Origin: Lysobacter changpingensis
GTDB taxonomy: Bacteria > Pseudomonadota > Gammaproteobacteria > Xanthomonadales > Xanthomonadaceae
Length of the DNA stretch: 64,000 nucleotides
Reading direction: 5' to 3'
NCBI RefSeq assembly: GCF_017308985.1
Contig: NZ_JADWPE010000003.1
Span: 1,325,351-1,389,350, forward strand
Position 1 is the stretch's first letter. Each line of letters begins with the position of its first letter. The translations under genes were made by a program, and so were the position numbers. The notes under the pieces were generated by a model. That model searched no databases and was not told where the DNA came from. It saw only the letters and a program-made list of their open reading frames with translations. Shown one piece after another: positions 26,724-35,078 of this stretch.

Positions 26724-28565
26724 ATGGACACCGCGCTGACGCTCACCACCGACATGAAGCTCGTGCTCGGGCTGGTGGGCTTCACGATGGTGATGTTCCT
26801 GTTCGAACGCATCCGCGCCGACGTCGTCGCACTGGTCGTGCTGGTGCTGCTGGGCCTGTCGGGGCTGGTCGAACCCGACGAACTGTTCAACGGTTTCTCC
26901 GGTAACGCGGTCATCAGCATCGTGGCGACGATGATCCTCGGCGCCGGCCTGGACCGCACCGGCGCGCTGAACCGCCTCGCCGGCTGGCTGCTGCGCCGCG
27001 CGAAAGGCATGGAGCAGCGGCTGCTGCTGCTCACCACCGCGGTGGCGGGCGTCAATTCCTCGGTGATGCAGAACCCGTCGGTGCTGGCGCTCTACATGCC
27101 GGTCGCCGCGCGCCTGTCCTCGCGCACCGGCATCGCGCTGCCGCGCCTGCTGCTGCCGCTCGCCGCGGCCATCGTGATGGGCGGCGGCCTGACGATGGTC
27201 GGCAACTCGCCGCTGATCCTGCTCAACGACCTGCTGATCGCCGCCAACAGCAACCTGCCCTCGGGCGCGGCGACGCTGGAACCGCTGAAGATGTTCGCGC
27301 CGCTGCCGATCGGCATCGCGCTGCTCGCCGCGTCGCTGGCGTACTTCCATTTCTTCGGCGACAAGCGCCTGCGCCACGACGACGACGGCACCGGCGCGAC
27401 GCCCGCGCGCACGCAGAGCTATTTCGCCAAGGCCTACGGCATCGAAGGCGACGTGTACGAACTCACCGTCACCGCCGACAGTCCGCTGGTGGGCATGTCG
27501 CTGGGCGAAGCCGAGGCGCTGCACAACGCGCCGCTGCTGCTGGCGCTCAAGAGCGACGGCGAGGCGCGGCTGGCACCGCCGGCGGACACGCGCATCTGGG
27601 TCGGCAGCGTGCTCGGCGCGATGGGCCCCAGGCAACAGGTCGCGGACTTCGCGCAGAACCATTTCCTGCGCCTGTCCTCGCGCCTGCGCAACTTCGGCGA
27701 TCTGTTCAATCCCAGCCGCGCGGGCATTTCCGAAGCGGTGGTGCCGGCCACGTCGAAGTTCATCGGCAAGAACGGCCGCGACCTGCAACTGCGCAAGCAG
27801 ATGGGCCTGAGCCTGCTGGCGATCAACCGCGACAAGAACGTGCTGCGCGAGAACGTGCGCGACGTGAACCTGCGCGCGGGCGACATGCTGGTGTTCCACA
27901 GCATCTGGACCGACCTGGGCGAAGCCGCCGCGAGCAAGGACCTGGTCGTCGTCACCGACTACCCCAAGGGCGAGCAGCGTCCGCACAAGTTCAAGATCGC
28001 CATGGCGATCTTCGCCGTCGCGATGCTGCTGGCACTGTCCTCGCGCCTGCCGGTGTCGATCGCGCTGATGACCGGCGTGGCCGGCATGCTCATCGCGGGC
28101 GTGATCCACATCGACGAGGCGTACGCGGCGATCAACTGGCGCACCGTCTTCCTGATGGCCTGCCTGATCCCGCTGGGCTGGGCGATGGATTCCAGCGGCG
28201 CGGCGGCGTGGGTCGCGGGACACACGATCGAGCGGTTACCCACCGGCACACCGGTCTGGCTGCTGGAAATCCTCGTCGGTCTGTTCACCACCCTGTTCTC
28301 GCTGGTGATCAGCCACGTCGGCGCGACCATCGTGACGGTGCCGCTGGCGATCAACCTCGCCCTCGCCGCCGGCGGCAACCCGACCGCGTTCGCGCTGATC
28401 GTCGCGCTGTCGGCATCGAACAACTTCATGACCGCGTCGAACCCGGTCATCTCGATGATCACCGGCCCGGCAGGCTACACCGGCAAGGAGCTGTGGAAGA
28501 TCGGCGGCCCGCTGTCGCTGATCTATACGGCGGTGGCGGTGGCGATGGTGAATCTGTTGTATTGA
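26724..28565 (+). CDS. SLC13/DASS-family permease with two TrkA-C domains
   Basis: Inner-membrane transporter of 613 aa. TM helices occupy about residues 10-210 and 425-613, split by a cytoplasmic block of two RCK-C (TrkA-C) domains (DVYELTVTADSPLVGMSLGE near 245 and a second ending NLRAGDMLVFHS near 390). The helical-hairpin substrate motif SNNFMTASNP lies near residue 570. This architecture is common in SLC13 permeases of unknown or divalent-anion/sulfate substrate. The start at 26724 is only seven bases after a heptad arm, with no obvious ribosome site. Confidence 0.88.
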   Translation: MDTALTLTTDMKLVLGLVGFTMVMFLFERIRADVVALVVLVLLGLSGLVEPDELFNGFSGNAVISIVATMILGAGLDRTGALNRLAGWLLRRAKGMEQRLLLLTTAVAGVNSSVMQNPSVLALYMPVAARLSSRTGIALPRLLLPLAAAIVMGGGLTMVGNSPLILLNDLLIAANSNLPSGAATLEPLKMFAPLPIGIALLAASLAYFHFFGDKRLRHDDDGTGATPARTQSYFAKAYGIEGDVYELTVTADSPLVGMSLGEAEALHNAPLLLALKSDGEARLAPPADTRIWVGSVLGAMGPRQQVADFAQNHFLRLSSRLRNFGDLFNPSRAGISEAVVPATSKFIGKNGRDLQLRKQMGLSLLAINRDKNVLRENVRDVNLRAGDMLVFHSIWTDLGEAAASKDLVVVTDYPKGEQRPHKFKIAMAIFAVAMLLALSSRLPVSIALMTGVAGMLIAGVIHIDEAYAAINWRTVFLMACLIPLGWAMDSSGAAAWVAGHTIERLPTGTPVWLLEILVGLFTTLFSLVISHVGATIVTVPLAINLALAAGGNPTAFALIVALSASNNFMTASNPVISMITGPAGYTGKELWKIGGPLSLIYTAVAVAMVNLLY

Positions 28566-28571
28566 TTCTTC

Positions 28572-28614
28572 GTGATTCGTGATTCGTGATTCGTGATTCG
28601 TGATTCGTGATTCG
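28572..28614 (+). repeat. Six GTGATTC heptads after the permease gene
   Basis: Six perfect tandem GTGATTC units begin six bases after the TGA stop (28563-28565). There is no opposing arm here apart from a short GATCACG at 28623. Confidence 0.93.
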
Positions 28615-28646
28615 AAACAGCAGATCACGCATCGCCTTGCTGATCC

Positions 28647-28735
28647 GTCATCCCGGCGAAAGCCGGAATCAAGGCCCCACCGCCCCACCTCGCAATGCCC
28701 GCTCTTGTAGCCCGGGTAAGCGAAGCGCACCCGGG
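28647..28735. repeat. GTCAT-type palindrome and single REP unit
   Basis: GTCATCCCGGCGAAAGCCGG at 28647-28670 belongs to the widespread GTCAT palindrome. GTAGCCCGGGTAAGCGAAGC at 28707-28735 is one half of the REPIN family. With the heptads upstream, three unrelated repeat families are stacked within 165 bp in the gap before the symE-like gene. Confidence 0.85.
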
Positions 28736-28870
28736 AACCGACGCGGCAACGTGCATTGCCCAATGCGGCACCCACGCGTTACCCATCGCGAGAGGTGCTG
28801 AACACACCTTCATCTGTCGGCGGACCGATCGCATCCGGAAGCCGCGGTCTCCTCGAGCCAGGAGTTCCCA

Positions 28871-28912
28871 ATGACTTCCCGTTGTCAGTCTTCGAACCCC
28901 GCCGCCTCATGA
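28871..28912 (+). CDS. Possible 13-codon leader peptide coupled to the symE-like gene
   Basis: ATG 28871 follows AGGAG by five bases and opens a 13-codon frame (MTSRCQSSNPAAS). Its TGA stop overlaps the ATG of the symE-like gene as ATGA at 28909-28912. The only good ribosome site in the region serves this small frame, so the toxin-like gene would be translated by re-initiation. Confidence 0.45.
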   Translation: MTSRCQSSNPAAS

Positions 28913-29085
28913 TCAGCCGGAGTCGCTACGCGAATCGACGGTATGCACGCCCCGCGCAACCCGCCGCCCCCCACATCCGCCTGCGCGGATACCGGCTCGC
29001 CGAAGCCGGCTTCGCCGCAGGCGCGCAGGTGAAGGTGATCGTGGCCGAACGCGCCATCACACTCGTTCCCGACGCTTCGAGATGA
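28909..29085 (+). CDS. symE: SymE-like toxin-family protein
   Basis: A 58-aa protein whose second half (HIRLRGYRLAEAGFAAGAQV then VKVIVAERAITL) matches the AbrB-like SymE core, where a strand is followed by L-x-E-A-G-F and a second strand. E. coli SymE is an SOS-induced toxin held by the antisense RNA SymR; xanthomonads carry many type I SymE-family genes. The N-terminus is short and basic. It is flanked by oppositely oriented REP units. No antisense promoter could be fixed by eye. The alternative is a decayed fragment. Confidence 0.65.
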   Translation: MISRSRYANRRYARPAQPAAPHIRLRGYRLAEAGFAAGAQVKVIVAERAITLVPDASR

Positions 29086-29106
29086 CCGATGACCGAAGCG
29101 CGCGAT

Positions 29107-29131
29107 CCCGGGTGCGCTTCGCTTACCCGGC
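29107..29131. repeat. REP unit overlapping the MAPEG stop codon
   Basis: CCCGGGTGCGCTTCGCTTAC at 29107 is the reverse orientation of the unit at 28707-28735. On the minus strand its TAA forms the stop codon of the MAPEG gene. Confidence 0.85.
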
Positions 29132-29551
29132 CTGCAAAGGCGTCGCTTGTGTGGCGAACGCGTTCGCCACCACCACCGCCCACATTCCAAGCACCGCGAG
29201 GAAGTTGACGGTGAACACCACGCCACGCAGGCGCACGTTCCCGGTAGGGATCTGCACCAGGCTGTGCAGCACGCGCCCGGCGACGAAGGTCCACGCCAAC
29301 GACCGCGCGAGGCCGCCGCCGTCGTTGCCCACGATCAGCAACACGCAGGCGACGTGGAAGAACAGCGGCCATTCGAACTGGTTCGACAGGTTGGCGCTGA
29401 TGCGCGGCTCGACCTTCGACCACGGATTGCTTCCATCGGCGCGACGGCCGACGCCCCACACGGCAGGCGCACGCGCAACGGTCAGCAGCACATAAAGGAA
29501 TGCGGCCCACGCGACATGCGCCCCCATCGGCACCATCAAGGGATGCGACAC
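29123..29551 (-). CDS. MAPEG-family membrane protein
   Basis: Predicted 142-aa inner-membrane protein with four hydrophobic helices (HVAWAAFLYVLLTVARA, FFHVACVLLIVG, TFVAGRVLHSLVQ, VVFTVNFLAVLGMWAVVVA). The RVLHS-x-V motif and NLSNQFEWPLFFH match the MAPEG (eicosanoid/glutathione metabolism) superfamily; bacterial roles are unclear. GTG 29551 is preferred because GGAGG ends four bases before it; in-frame ATGs lie at 29566 and 29536. The stop codon lies in a REP unit. It follows a Rieske gene by 43 bp on the same strand. Confidence 0.8.
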   Translation of the reverse strand: MSHPLMVPMGAHVAWAAFLYVLLTVARAPAVWGVGRRADGSNPWSKVEPRISANLSNQFEWPLFFHVACVLLIVGNDGGGLARSLAWTFVAGRVLHSLVQIPTGNVRLRGVVFTVNFLAVLGMWAVVVANAFATQATPLQAG

Positions 29552-29594
29552 GACGCCTCCATGCAACGGTGGCGATGTGCCTCAGGCACGCGCA

Positions 29595-29984
29595 TCAGCG
29601 CGCGTCGCCCAGCCACACCGCCCCATCGCGAACGCTGACATCCACCGCCCGCAGCGACTCCCCGCGGCACGGACCCGCCACGCATTCGCCGCCGGCGAGT
29701 TCGAAACTCGCGCCGTGCGCGGCGCACACGAGGTGCCCGTCCCTGCTCTTGAGGAACTGGCCCGGCGCCCAGTCGAGGCGCCGGCCGGCGTGGGGGCAGA
29801 TGTTGAGCCAGGCTCGGACGTGATCGCCGTCACGATACAGAATCAGGCTTTCCGCATCCCCGTCGAGGACCGCTTCGACCTCGGCGAAAGCCCCGTCCTG
29901 CAAGCGTTCCAGCGCCAGGAGCGGGTCCGCCGCCGCGTCCCCTTCATGCGAAATGCTTAACGAAGTTCTCACACCCTCGCTCAT
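29595..29984 (-). CDS. Rieske [2Fe-2S] domain protein
   Basis: Single-domain Rieske protein of 129 aa. Cluster ligands are in CPHAGRRL (C-x-H, near residue 63) and CAAHGASF (C-x2-H, near residue 86), the spacing of Rieske ferredoxins. No TM segment or signal peptide, so a cytosolic electron carrier or oxygenase component is likely. It is followed on the same strand by a MAPEG gene. No oxygenase partner is nearby. Confidence 0.9.
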   Translation of the reverse strand: MSEGVRTSLSISHEGDAAADPLLALERLQDGAFAEVEAVLDGDAESLILYRDGDHVRAWLNICPHAGRRLDWAPGQFLKSRDGHLVCAAHGASFELAGGECVAGPCRGESLRAVDVSVRDGAVWLGDAR

Positions 29985-30044
29985 GGCTGGCCCGATACTC
30001 GCCTCCCCGGCGCTTGTTGCCGCATTGTGTCACGACGCAATCCG

Positions 30045-30359
30045 ATGTTCGCCCAGACCTTCCGCTTCGGTACTTCCCACTTCCATTCGCGCGTGCGTTC
30101 GGCCTTCGAGCCGCGCAAGCCGCGTCATCGCCTGCTGCGTTTCGCGCTCGGCGTGGTCGGCCTGGGCGTGCTCGCGGTACTGGTGGCGTTCTCGGTGGCG
30201 CTGGGCGCGGCGATGATCGCTGCCGGCATGCTCTACAAGCTGTGGAAGCAGCGCGGCAAGCGCATCGCGCGCTCGCAGGATGCGCGCATCGTCGAAGGCG
30301 AATTCCGCGTCGTCGGCCAGCCGGCGATCGACCGTTCCCGCCCGCACACCACCCTGTAA
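30045..30359 (+). CDS. Small single-span membrane protein, unknown
   Basis: Predicted 104-aa protein with one strong TM helix (VGLGVLAVLVAFSVALGAAM, about residues 43-62), basic residues before it and a polar tail. ATG 30045 (MFAQTFRFGTSHFHSRV) is preferred; an in-frame TTG/GTG start at 30027 is possible. It ends six bases before the FAH-family gene, so an operon is likely. I recognise no domain. Confidence 0.7.
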   Translation: MFAQTFRFGTSHFHSRVRSAFEPRKPRHRLLRFALGVVGLGVLAVLVAFSVALGAAMIAAGMLYKLWKQRGKRIARSQDARIVEGEFRVVGQPAIDRSRPHTTL

Positions 30360-30365
30360 GCCCGC

Positions 30366-31085
30366 ATGAGCGACGTGATCGCGGCCCCGCCGCAGCCGCG
30401 CGTCCCGGTCCGTGGCACGGACCAGACCTTTCCCGTACACCGCATCTACTGCGTCGGCCGCAACTTCGCCGACCACGCGCGCGAAATGGGCGCGGCGGTT
30501 CCGGCTTCGCGCGCCGATCGCGGCACGCCGGTGTTTTTCCTCAAGCCGGCCGATGCGATCGCGCTGCAATCCGACGTGCCCTACCCGCCCGGCACGAACG
30601 ACCTGCACCACGAAGTCGAACTCGTCGTCGCGCTCGGCAAGGACGCGCCGGTCGGCGTGCTCGATCCCGCCGATGCGATGAGCCTCGTCTACGGTTACGC
30701 CGTCGGCCTCGACCTCACCCGCCGCGACCTGCAGGGCGCCGCAAAGGCCAAGGGCCTGCCGTGGGACACCGGCAAGGCGTTCGACCATGCCGCGCCGATC
30801 AGCGCGATCGTGCCGGCGAGCGTCGCCGGCGAACTCGGCGAACGCGTGCTCACCCTGACCATCAACGGCCAGACGAAGCAGCACGGCTCGCTCGCGGACC
30901 TGATCTGGACGGTGCCGGACATCCTGCACGAGCTGTCGAAGCTCTACGCGCTGCGCGCCGGCGACCTGGTCTTCATGGGCACGCCCGCCGGCGTCGGCCC
31001 GCTGCAGCCGGGCGACCGCTTCCACGCGGTGCTCGAGGGCATCGCCGAGCATTCCGGGACGATCGTCGCCGCCCCGACGGTATAG
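30366..31085 (+). CDS. Fumarylacetoacetate hydrolase-family protein
   Basis: Cytoplasmic protein of 239 aa of the FAH superfamily (FAHD1/YcgM-like size). IYCVGRNFADHAREMG opens the domain near residue 28; metal ligands lie in HHEVELVVALG (two Glu) and GYAVGLDLTRRDLQ (Asp). FMGTPAGVGPLQPGD near the C-terminus is the family signature. Members are hydrolases or oxaloacetate decarboxylases/tautomerases; substrate not assignable. The TAG stop overlaps a possible TATAGT -10 box for mscL. Confidence 0.9.
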   Translation: MSDVIAAPPQPRVPVRGTDQTFPVHRIYCVGRNFADHAREMGAAVPASRADRGTPVFFLKPADAIALQSDVPYPPGTNDLHHEVELVVALGKDAPVGVLDPADAMSLVYGYAVGLDLTRRDLQGAAKAKGLPWDTGKAFDHAAPISAIVPASVAGELGERVLTLTINGQTKQHGSLADLIWTVPDILHELSKLYALRAGDLVFMGTPAGVGPLQPGDRFHAVLEGIAEHSGTIVAAPTV

Positions 31086-31135
31086 TCGCAACGCCGGGGA
31101 CCGCCCCCAATGTCAACGCTGGAGACCACGACGCC

Positions 31136-31537
31136 ATGGGCCTGATCACCGAGTTCAAGGAATTTGTTTCGCGCGGCAACGTCGTCGACCTCGCCGTCGG
31201 TGTCGTGATCGGTGCGGCGTTCGGCAAGATCGTCACGGCACTGGTGGACGGCATCGTGATGCCGACGATCGGTGCGTTCACCAAGGGCGTGAGCGTCAGC
31301 GACTGGAAATACGTCATCAAGCCCTCGCAGCTGGATTCGGCGGGCAAGGAAGTGGCGGCCGAACTGGCGATCCGCTACGGCATGTTCCTGCAGACGATCA
31401 TCGATTTCCTGCTGATCGCACTGGTGATCTTCCTGTTCCTGAAGGCGTACAACCGCGTGCGCGCGCCGGCCGCCGCTGCGGCGACGCCGGAAGACATCCT
31501 GCTACTGCGGGAAATCCGCGACGAATTGAAGAAGTAA
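31136..31537 (+). CDS. mscL: Large-conductance mechanosensitive channel MscL
   Basis: Homopentameric inner-membrane emergency valve of 133 aa. N-terminal GLITEFKEFVSRGNVVDLAVGVVIGAAFGKI (helix S1 plus TM1; shown here in its first part only as GLITEFKEF and VVIGAAFGKIV), periplasmic loop, TM2 IIDFLLIALVIFLFLK and a C-terminal helix LLLREIRDELKK. Length is standard. A small membrane gene with an apparent frameshift follows 15 bp downstream. Confidence 0.97.
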   Translation: MGLITEFKEFVSRGNVVDLAVGVVIGAAFGKIVTALVDGIVMPTIGAFTKGVSVSDWKYVIKPSQLDSAGKEVAAELAIRYGMFLQTIIDFLLIALVIFLFLKAYNRVRAPAAAAATPEDILLLREIRDELKK

Positions 31538-31552
31538 GCGCGATCGCGCGCC

Positions 31553-31773
31553 GTGCTCGACCCCCACTGTGGTCGTGGGCCGGCTCGCATCTGCTGTTCG
31601 GGCTGGCGTGTACGGCGGTGGGCGTCATCGTGGTCGCCCCCTTGCTGCCCAGCCATCGTTTCCGGCGCTGGTTCGCGCGCGGCGATATCGATCTGGAATA
31701 CGTCGGGCCCGGTGTTCTGATCCTGGTGGTGCTGTGCATCGGCGTGTCGAATTACGTGCGCGGCCCCGCGTAG
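31553..31773 (+). pseudogene. Small membrane protein gene with apparent frameshift near its start
   Basis: From 31567 a frame encodes a convincing two-TM protein (HLLFGLACTAVGVIVVAPLL, then GPGVLILVVLCIGVSNYV) ending at TAG 31771-31773. No ATG, GTG or TTG is in frame upstream until a GTG well inside TM1. A GTG at 31553, placed 15 bp after mscL, opens the adjoining frame; one extra C in the CCCCC run at 31561-31565 would join them into a 73-residue protein. Either the gene is broken, the assembly lost a base, or translation starts at an unusual codon. Confidence 0.55.
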
Positions 31774-31907
31774 CCGCGCTTCGCGCGAAGCGACCGATCC
31801 CGCAAACTCCAGCGCGTGACTGACGACACCCTGCCTTCCGGCCGCGAGTTGCTACGCTCGCGTTCTCGTCGTTTCTTTTCGACACCGTCTTCCAGGGGAG
31901 TTGTTCG

Positions 31908-33329
31908 ATGCGCGCAATGCTGTCGGTGGCCATCGCCACCTGTCTGTTCGCCGCCACCGCAAGCGGTATCGCCGCCGAACGCGAAACGCGCATTCCCGAC
32001 AACGCCATCGCCACCGCCGCGCAACTGCGCGAGACCGCGCTGAAGAGCGACCTGGGCTACCGCATCACCGAATCGCTGACCACCGAAGTCGGACCGCGTC
32101 TGGCCGGCAGCGAAGCCGATGCGCGCGCCGTCGCATGGGCCGTGGCCAAGTTCAAGGAGCTGGGCTTCGACAAGGTCTGGACCGAGCCGGTCACCTTCCC
32201 GAAATGGGAACGCCGCAGCGAGTCGGCGCATGTCGTCGGCGATAACGCGCAGCCGCTGCACCTCACCGCGCTGGGCGGCAGTCCGGCGGGCGTGGTCCAG
32301 GCCGAAGTCGTGCGCTTCGCCGACCTGGCCGCGCTGGAAGCCGCACCGGCCGGCTCGCTTGCCGGCAAGATCGCCTTCATCGATTACAGGATGGAACGCG
32401 CCCGTGATGGCGCCGGCTACGGCCCGGGCTCGCGCGTGCGCAGCCGCGGCCCGTCGGCGGCGATCCGCGCTGGCGCAATCGGCTATCTGATGCGTTCGGC
32501 CGGCACCGATTCGCACCGCAATCCGCACACCGGCATCACCCGTTTCGACGAAGGCCTGACGCCGATTCCCTCCGCCGCGCTCGCCGTGCCCGACGCCGAC
32601 CAGCTCGGCCGCCTGCTCGCGCGCGGCAAGCCGGTCACGGTGAAGCTGGCGCTGGATTGCGGCTGGGACGGCACGTACACCTCGCAGAATGTGATCGGCG
32701 AGATCCGTGGTTCGAAAAAGCCGGACGAGGTCGTCGTCATCGGCGGCCACCTGGATTCGTGGGACCTCGGCACCGGCGCAATCGACGACGGCGCCGGCGT
32801 CGGCCTGACCATGGCCGCGGCCAAGCTGATCGGCGATCTCAAGCAGCATCCGGCGCGCACGATCCGCGTGGTCGCGTTCGCCAACGAGGAACAGGGCCTG
32901 CACGGCGGCAAGGCGTACGCGGCCGAGCACATGAAGGACGTCCTCAAGCACCAGATCGGCGCCGAGAGCGACTTCGGCGCGGGCCGCATCTACGCCTATT
33001 CCAGCTCCGCGCCGGCGCACGCGAAGGCCGCCGACGCGCAGATCGCGCAGGCGCTGGCGCCGCTGGGCATCGAGTACGTGCCGGGCCAGGGCGGTCCGGG
33101 CCCGGACATCGGCCCGTCGGCCGAGAAGGGCATGGCCTGGGCGCGACTGGCGCAGGACGGCACCGACTACTTCGATCTTCATCACACCCCCGACGACACG
33201 TTCGATAAAATCGACCCGCAGGCGCTGGCGCAGAATGTCGCGGCCTATGCGGTATTCGCCTACCTGGCGGCGTCCGCGGAGGGCGACTTCGGCAGCAAGC
33301 CCGCGACTCCCCAGGCAGCGACGAAGTAA
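31908..33329 (+). CDS. M28-family zinc aminopeptidase
   Basis: Exported metallopeptidase of 473 aa. Signal peptide AMLSVAIATCLFAATASGIA. A PA-domain-like insertion lies around residues 115-235. The M28 zinc ligands are visible in order: GGHLDSWD (His, Asp), DDGAG (bridging Asp), NEEQG (catalytic Glu plus ligand), ESDFG (Asp) and DLHHTPDDT (His). Similar to glutamate carboxypeptidase/aminopeptidase Q-type enzymes of xanthomonads that digest peptides in the periplasm or medium. The next gene begins 11 bp later. Confidence 0.92.
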   Translation: MRAMLSVAIATCLFAATASGIAAERETRIPDNAIATAAQLRETALKSDLGYRITESLTTEVGPRLAGSEADARAVAWAVAKFKELGFDKVWTEPVTFPKWERRSESAHVVGDNAQPLHLTALGGSPAGVVQAEVVRFADLAALEAAPAGSLAGKIAFIDYRMERARDGAGYGPGSRVRSRGPSAAIRAGAIGYLMRSAGTDSHRNPHTGITRFDEGLTPIPSAALAVPDADQLGRLLARGKPVTVKLALDCGWDGTYTSQNVIGEIRGSKKPDEVVVIGGHLDSWDLGTGAIDDGAGVGLTMAAAKLIGDLKQHPARTIRVVAFANEEQGLHGGKAYAAEHMKDVLKHQIGAESDFGAGRIYAYSSSAPAHAKAADAQIAQALAPLGIEYVPGQGGPGPDIGPSAEKGMAWARLAQDGTDYFDLHHTPDDTFDKIDPQALAQNVAAYAVFAYLAASAEGDFGSKPATPQAATK

Positions 33330-33340
33330 CCAGGAAGGCA

Positions 33341-35074
33341 ATGGCGCAGCGGTACGACGACAAAGTTGATACCGCGGTCGATCCGATCACGGGACTGCAC
33401 CGCCTCGGGGCCAACGGCCCCAGCCTGGCGACGGCCATCGCGGTCGCGGGCGCGACGCGGCGGCGCATCGCGCTGCTGCACATCGACGTGGACATGTTCC
33501 GCTCGATCAACACCAACATGGGCTCGGCGACCGGCGACCAGGCACTGGCCGCCATCGCCCAGCGGCTGCGCCGCGCGGTGCCGCGCGACGGCTGGATCTG
33601 GCGCCTGGCCAGCGACGAGTTCGTCATCGGCGTGGGATATCGCGAAGGCGAACTCGATGGCGCCGGCCTCGCGGAAAGATTGCGCGATGCGTTCGAAACG
33701 CCGCTGTCGATTCCGCCCTACACGCTGCCGGTGACGCTCTCCATCGGCATCGCCGTGTTCCCCGACCATGCGCCCAACGCCGCGACGCTGCTGTCGAAGG
33801 CCGAGGAAGCGCTGCGCCGGGTGAAGCAGGAAGGTCTGAACAACGTCGGCCTGTATTCGGCGGCGGAAGATCGCGGCGCGCCGAACGACGGCTTCGCGCA
33901 GCGCTTCGTGGAGGCGCTCGATCGCGGCGAGTTCCGCCTGTACTACCAGCCGCAGGTCGCCGCGCACGATGGCGGCGTCACCGGGTTCGCCGCGCTGCTG
34001 CGCTGGCAGACCGATCGCGGACTGCTGCGTCCGAGCCAGTTCCTCGAACCGATCAACCGCGTCGGTCTCGCCGCGCGCCTGGGCGCGTGGGTCGTGGAAT
34101 CGGCGATCGCGCAGCTCGCGCAATGGCGCGCCGAAGGGCTGGATTACCTGTCGATGTCGGTGCACCTGTCCGGCCCGCTGCTGGTGCAGCGCGATTGCCT
34201 GGACCGCATCGGCGCGCTGCTGCATCGTTACGGCCTGCCCGGCAACGCGCTGGAATTCGAGATTCCCGAAAGCGTGCTGGTCACCGACAGCCATCGCGTG
34301 CACGACACGCTCACCGGCCTGCGCGCGATGGGCGCGACGCTGACGGTGCAGGACTTCGGCCTCGGCGGGCTGTCCTTCGCCGCACTCGGCCAGTACCCGC
34401 TGGACCGCATCAAGATCGACCGCAGCTTCATCCGCAACGTCGCCAGCGATCCGCGCAGCGCGGCGATCGTGCGCGGCATCATCGCGATGGGCCACCAGCT
34501 GGGCATGAAGGTGATCGCCAAGGGCGTGGAAAGCGAGGCCGAACTCGGCTTCCTGCGCCGCAACCATTGCGATTTCTTCCAGGGCTACCTGTTCAGTCCG
34601 TCGGCGCCGGCGGACCAGCTCGGCGAAGTGGTGCGCAAGCGCTTCCTGCTGCCCGGCGCGTTCGCCGCCACGCGCCCGGAGCGCACGCTGCTGCTGCTGG
34701 ACGACGAGGAAAACGTGCTGCGCTCGCTGGTGCGTCTGTTCCGCCGCGACGGCTACCAGATCCTCACCGCATCGAGCGTCCGCGAGGCGTTCGACCTGCT
34801 CGCTAGCAACACCGCGCAGGTGATCCTCTCCGACCAGCGCATGGCCGACATGAGCGGCACCGAGTTCCTCACGCGCGTGCGCGATCTCTACCCCGACACG
34901 ATCCGGATGGTGCTGTCGGGCTACACCGACCTTGCGACGATCACCGAGGCGATCAACCGCGGCGCGATCTACCGCTTCCTCACCAAGCCGTGGAACGACG
35001 AGGAACTGCGCGAGCACATCCTCGACGCCTTCCGCGCGCACGAGCGCCGCGCCGCCGGCGAATCGGTGTACTGA
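33341..35074 (+). CDS. Degenerate GGDEF-EAL protein with C-terminal receiver domain
   Basis: Cytoplasmic regulator of 577 aa in three parts. The GGDEF-like domain (about 20-165) has LASDEF where GGDEF should be. The EAL-like domain (about 185-435) has FAALLRW in place of EALLRW and QDFGLGG in place of DDFGTG, so key metal-binding acids are lost, although IKIDRSFI and the EFEIPES glutamate remain. The C-terminal REC domain (about 445-570) keeps the acidic pocket LLLDDEE, phosphoacceptor Asp in ILSDQRM and Lys in FLTKPW. It probably senses rather than makes or degrades c-di-GMP. A terminal REC after EAL is an unusual order. Confidence 0.85.
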   Translation: MAQRYDDKVDTAVDPITGLHRLGANGPSLATAIAVAGATRRRIALLHIDVDMFRSINTNMGSATGDQALAAIAQRLRRAVPRDGWIWRLASDEFVIGVGYREGELDGAGLAERLRDAFETPLSIPPYTLPVTLSIGIAVFPDHAPNAATLLSKAEEALRRVKQEGLNNVGLYSAAEDRGAPNDGFAQRFVEALDRGEFRLYYQPQVAAHDGGVTGFAALLRWQTDRGLLRPSQFLEPINRVGLAARLGAWVVESAIAQLAQWRAEGLDYLSMSVHLSGPLLVQRDCLDRIGALLHRYGLPGNALEFEIPESVLVTDSHRVHDTLTGLRAMGATLTVQDFGLGGLSFAALGQYPLDRIKIDRSFIRNVASDPRSAAIVRGIIAMGHQLGMKVIAKGVESEAELGFLRRNHCDFFQGYLFSPSAPADQLGEVVRKRFLLPGAFAATRPERTLLLLDDEENVLRSLVRLFRRDGYQILTASSVREAFDLLASNTAQVILSDQRMADMSGTEFLTRVRDLYPDTIRMVLSGYTDLATITEAINRGAIYRFLTKPWNDEELREHILDAFRAHERRAAGESVY

Positions 35075-35078
35075 CGCG

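Noticed and set aside
28756..28908. Longer N-terminus for the symE-like protein
   Set aside because: The frame is open upstream but shows no similarity to the family and lacks a ribosome site; the core starts after 28909.
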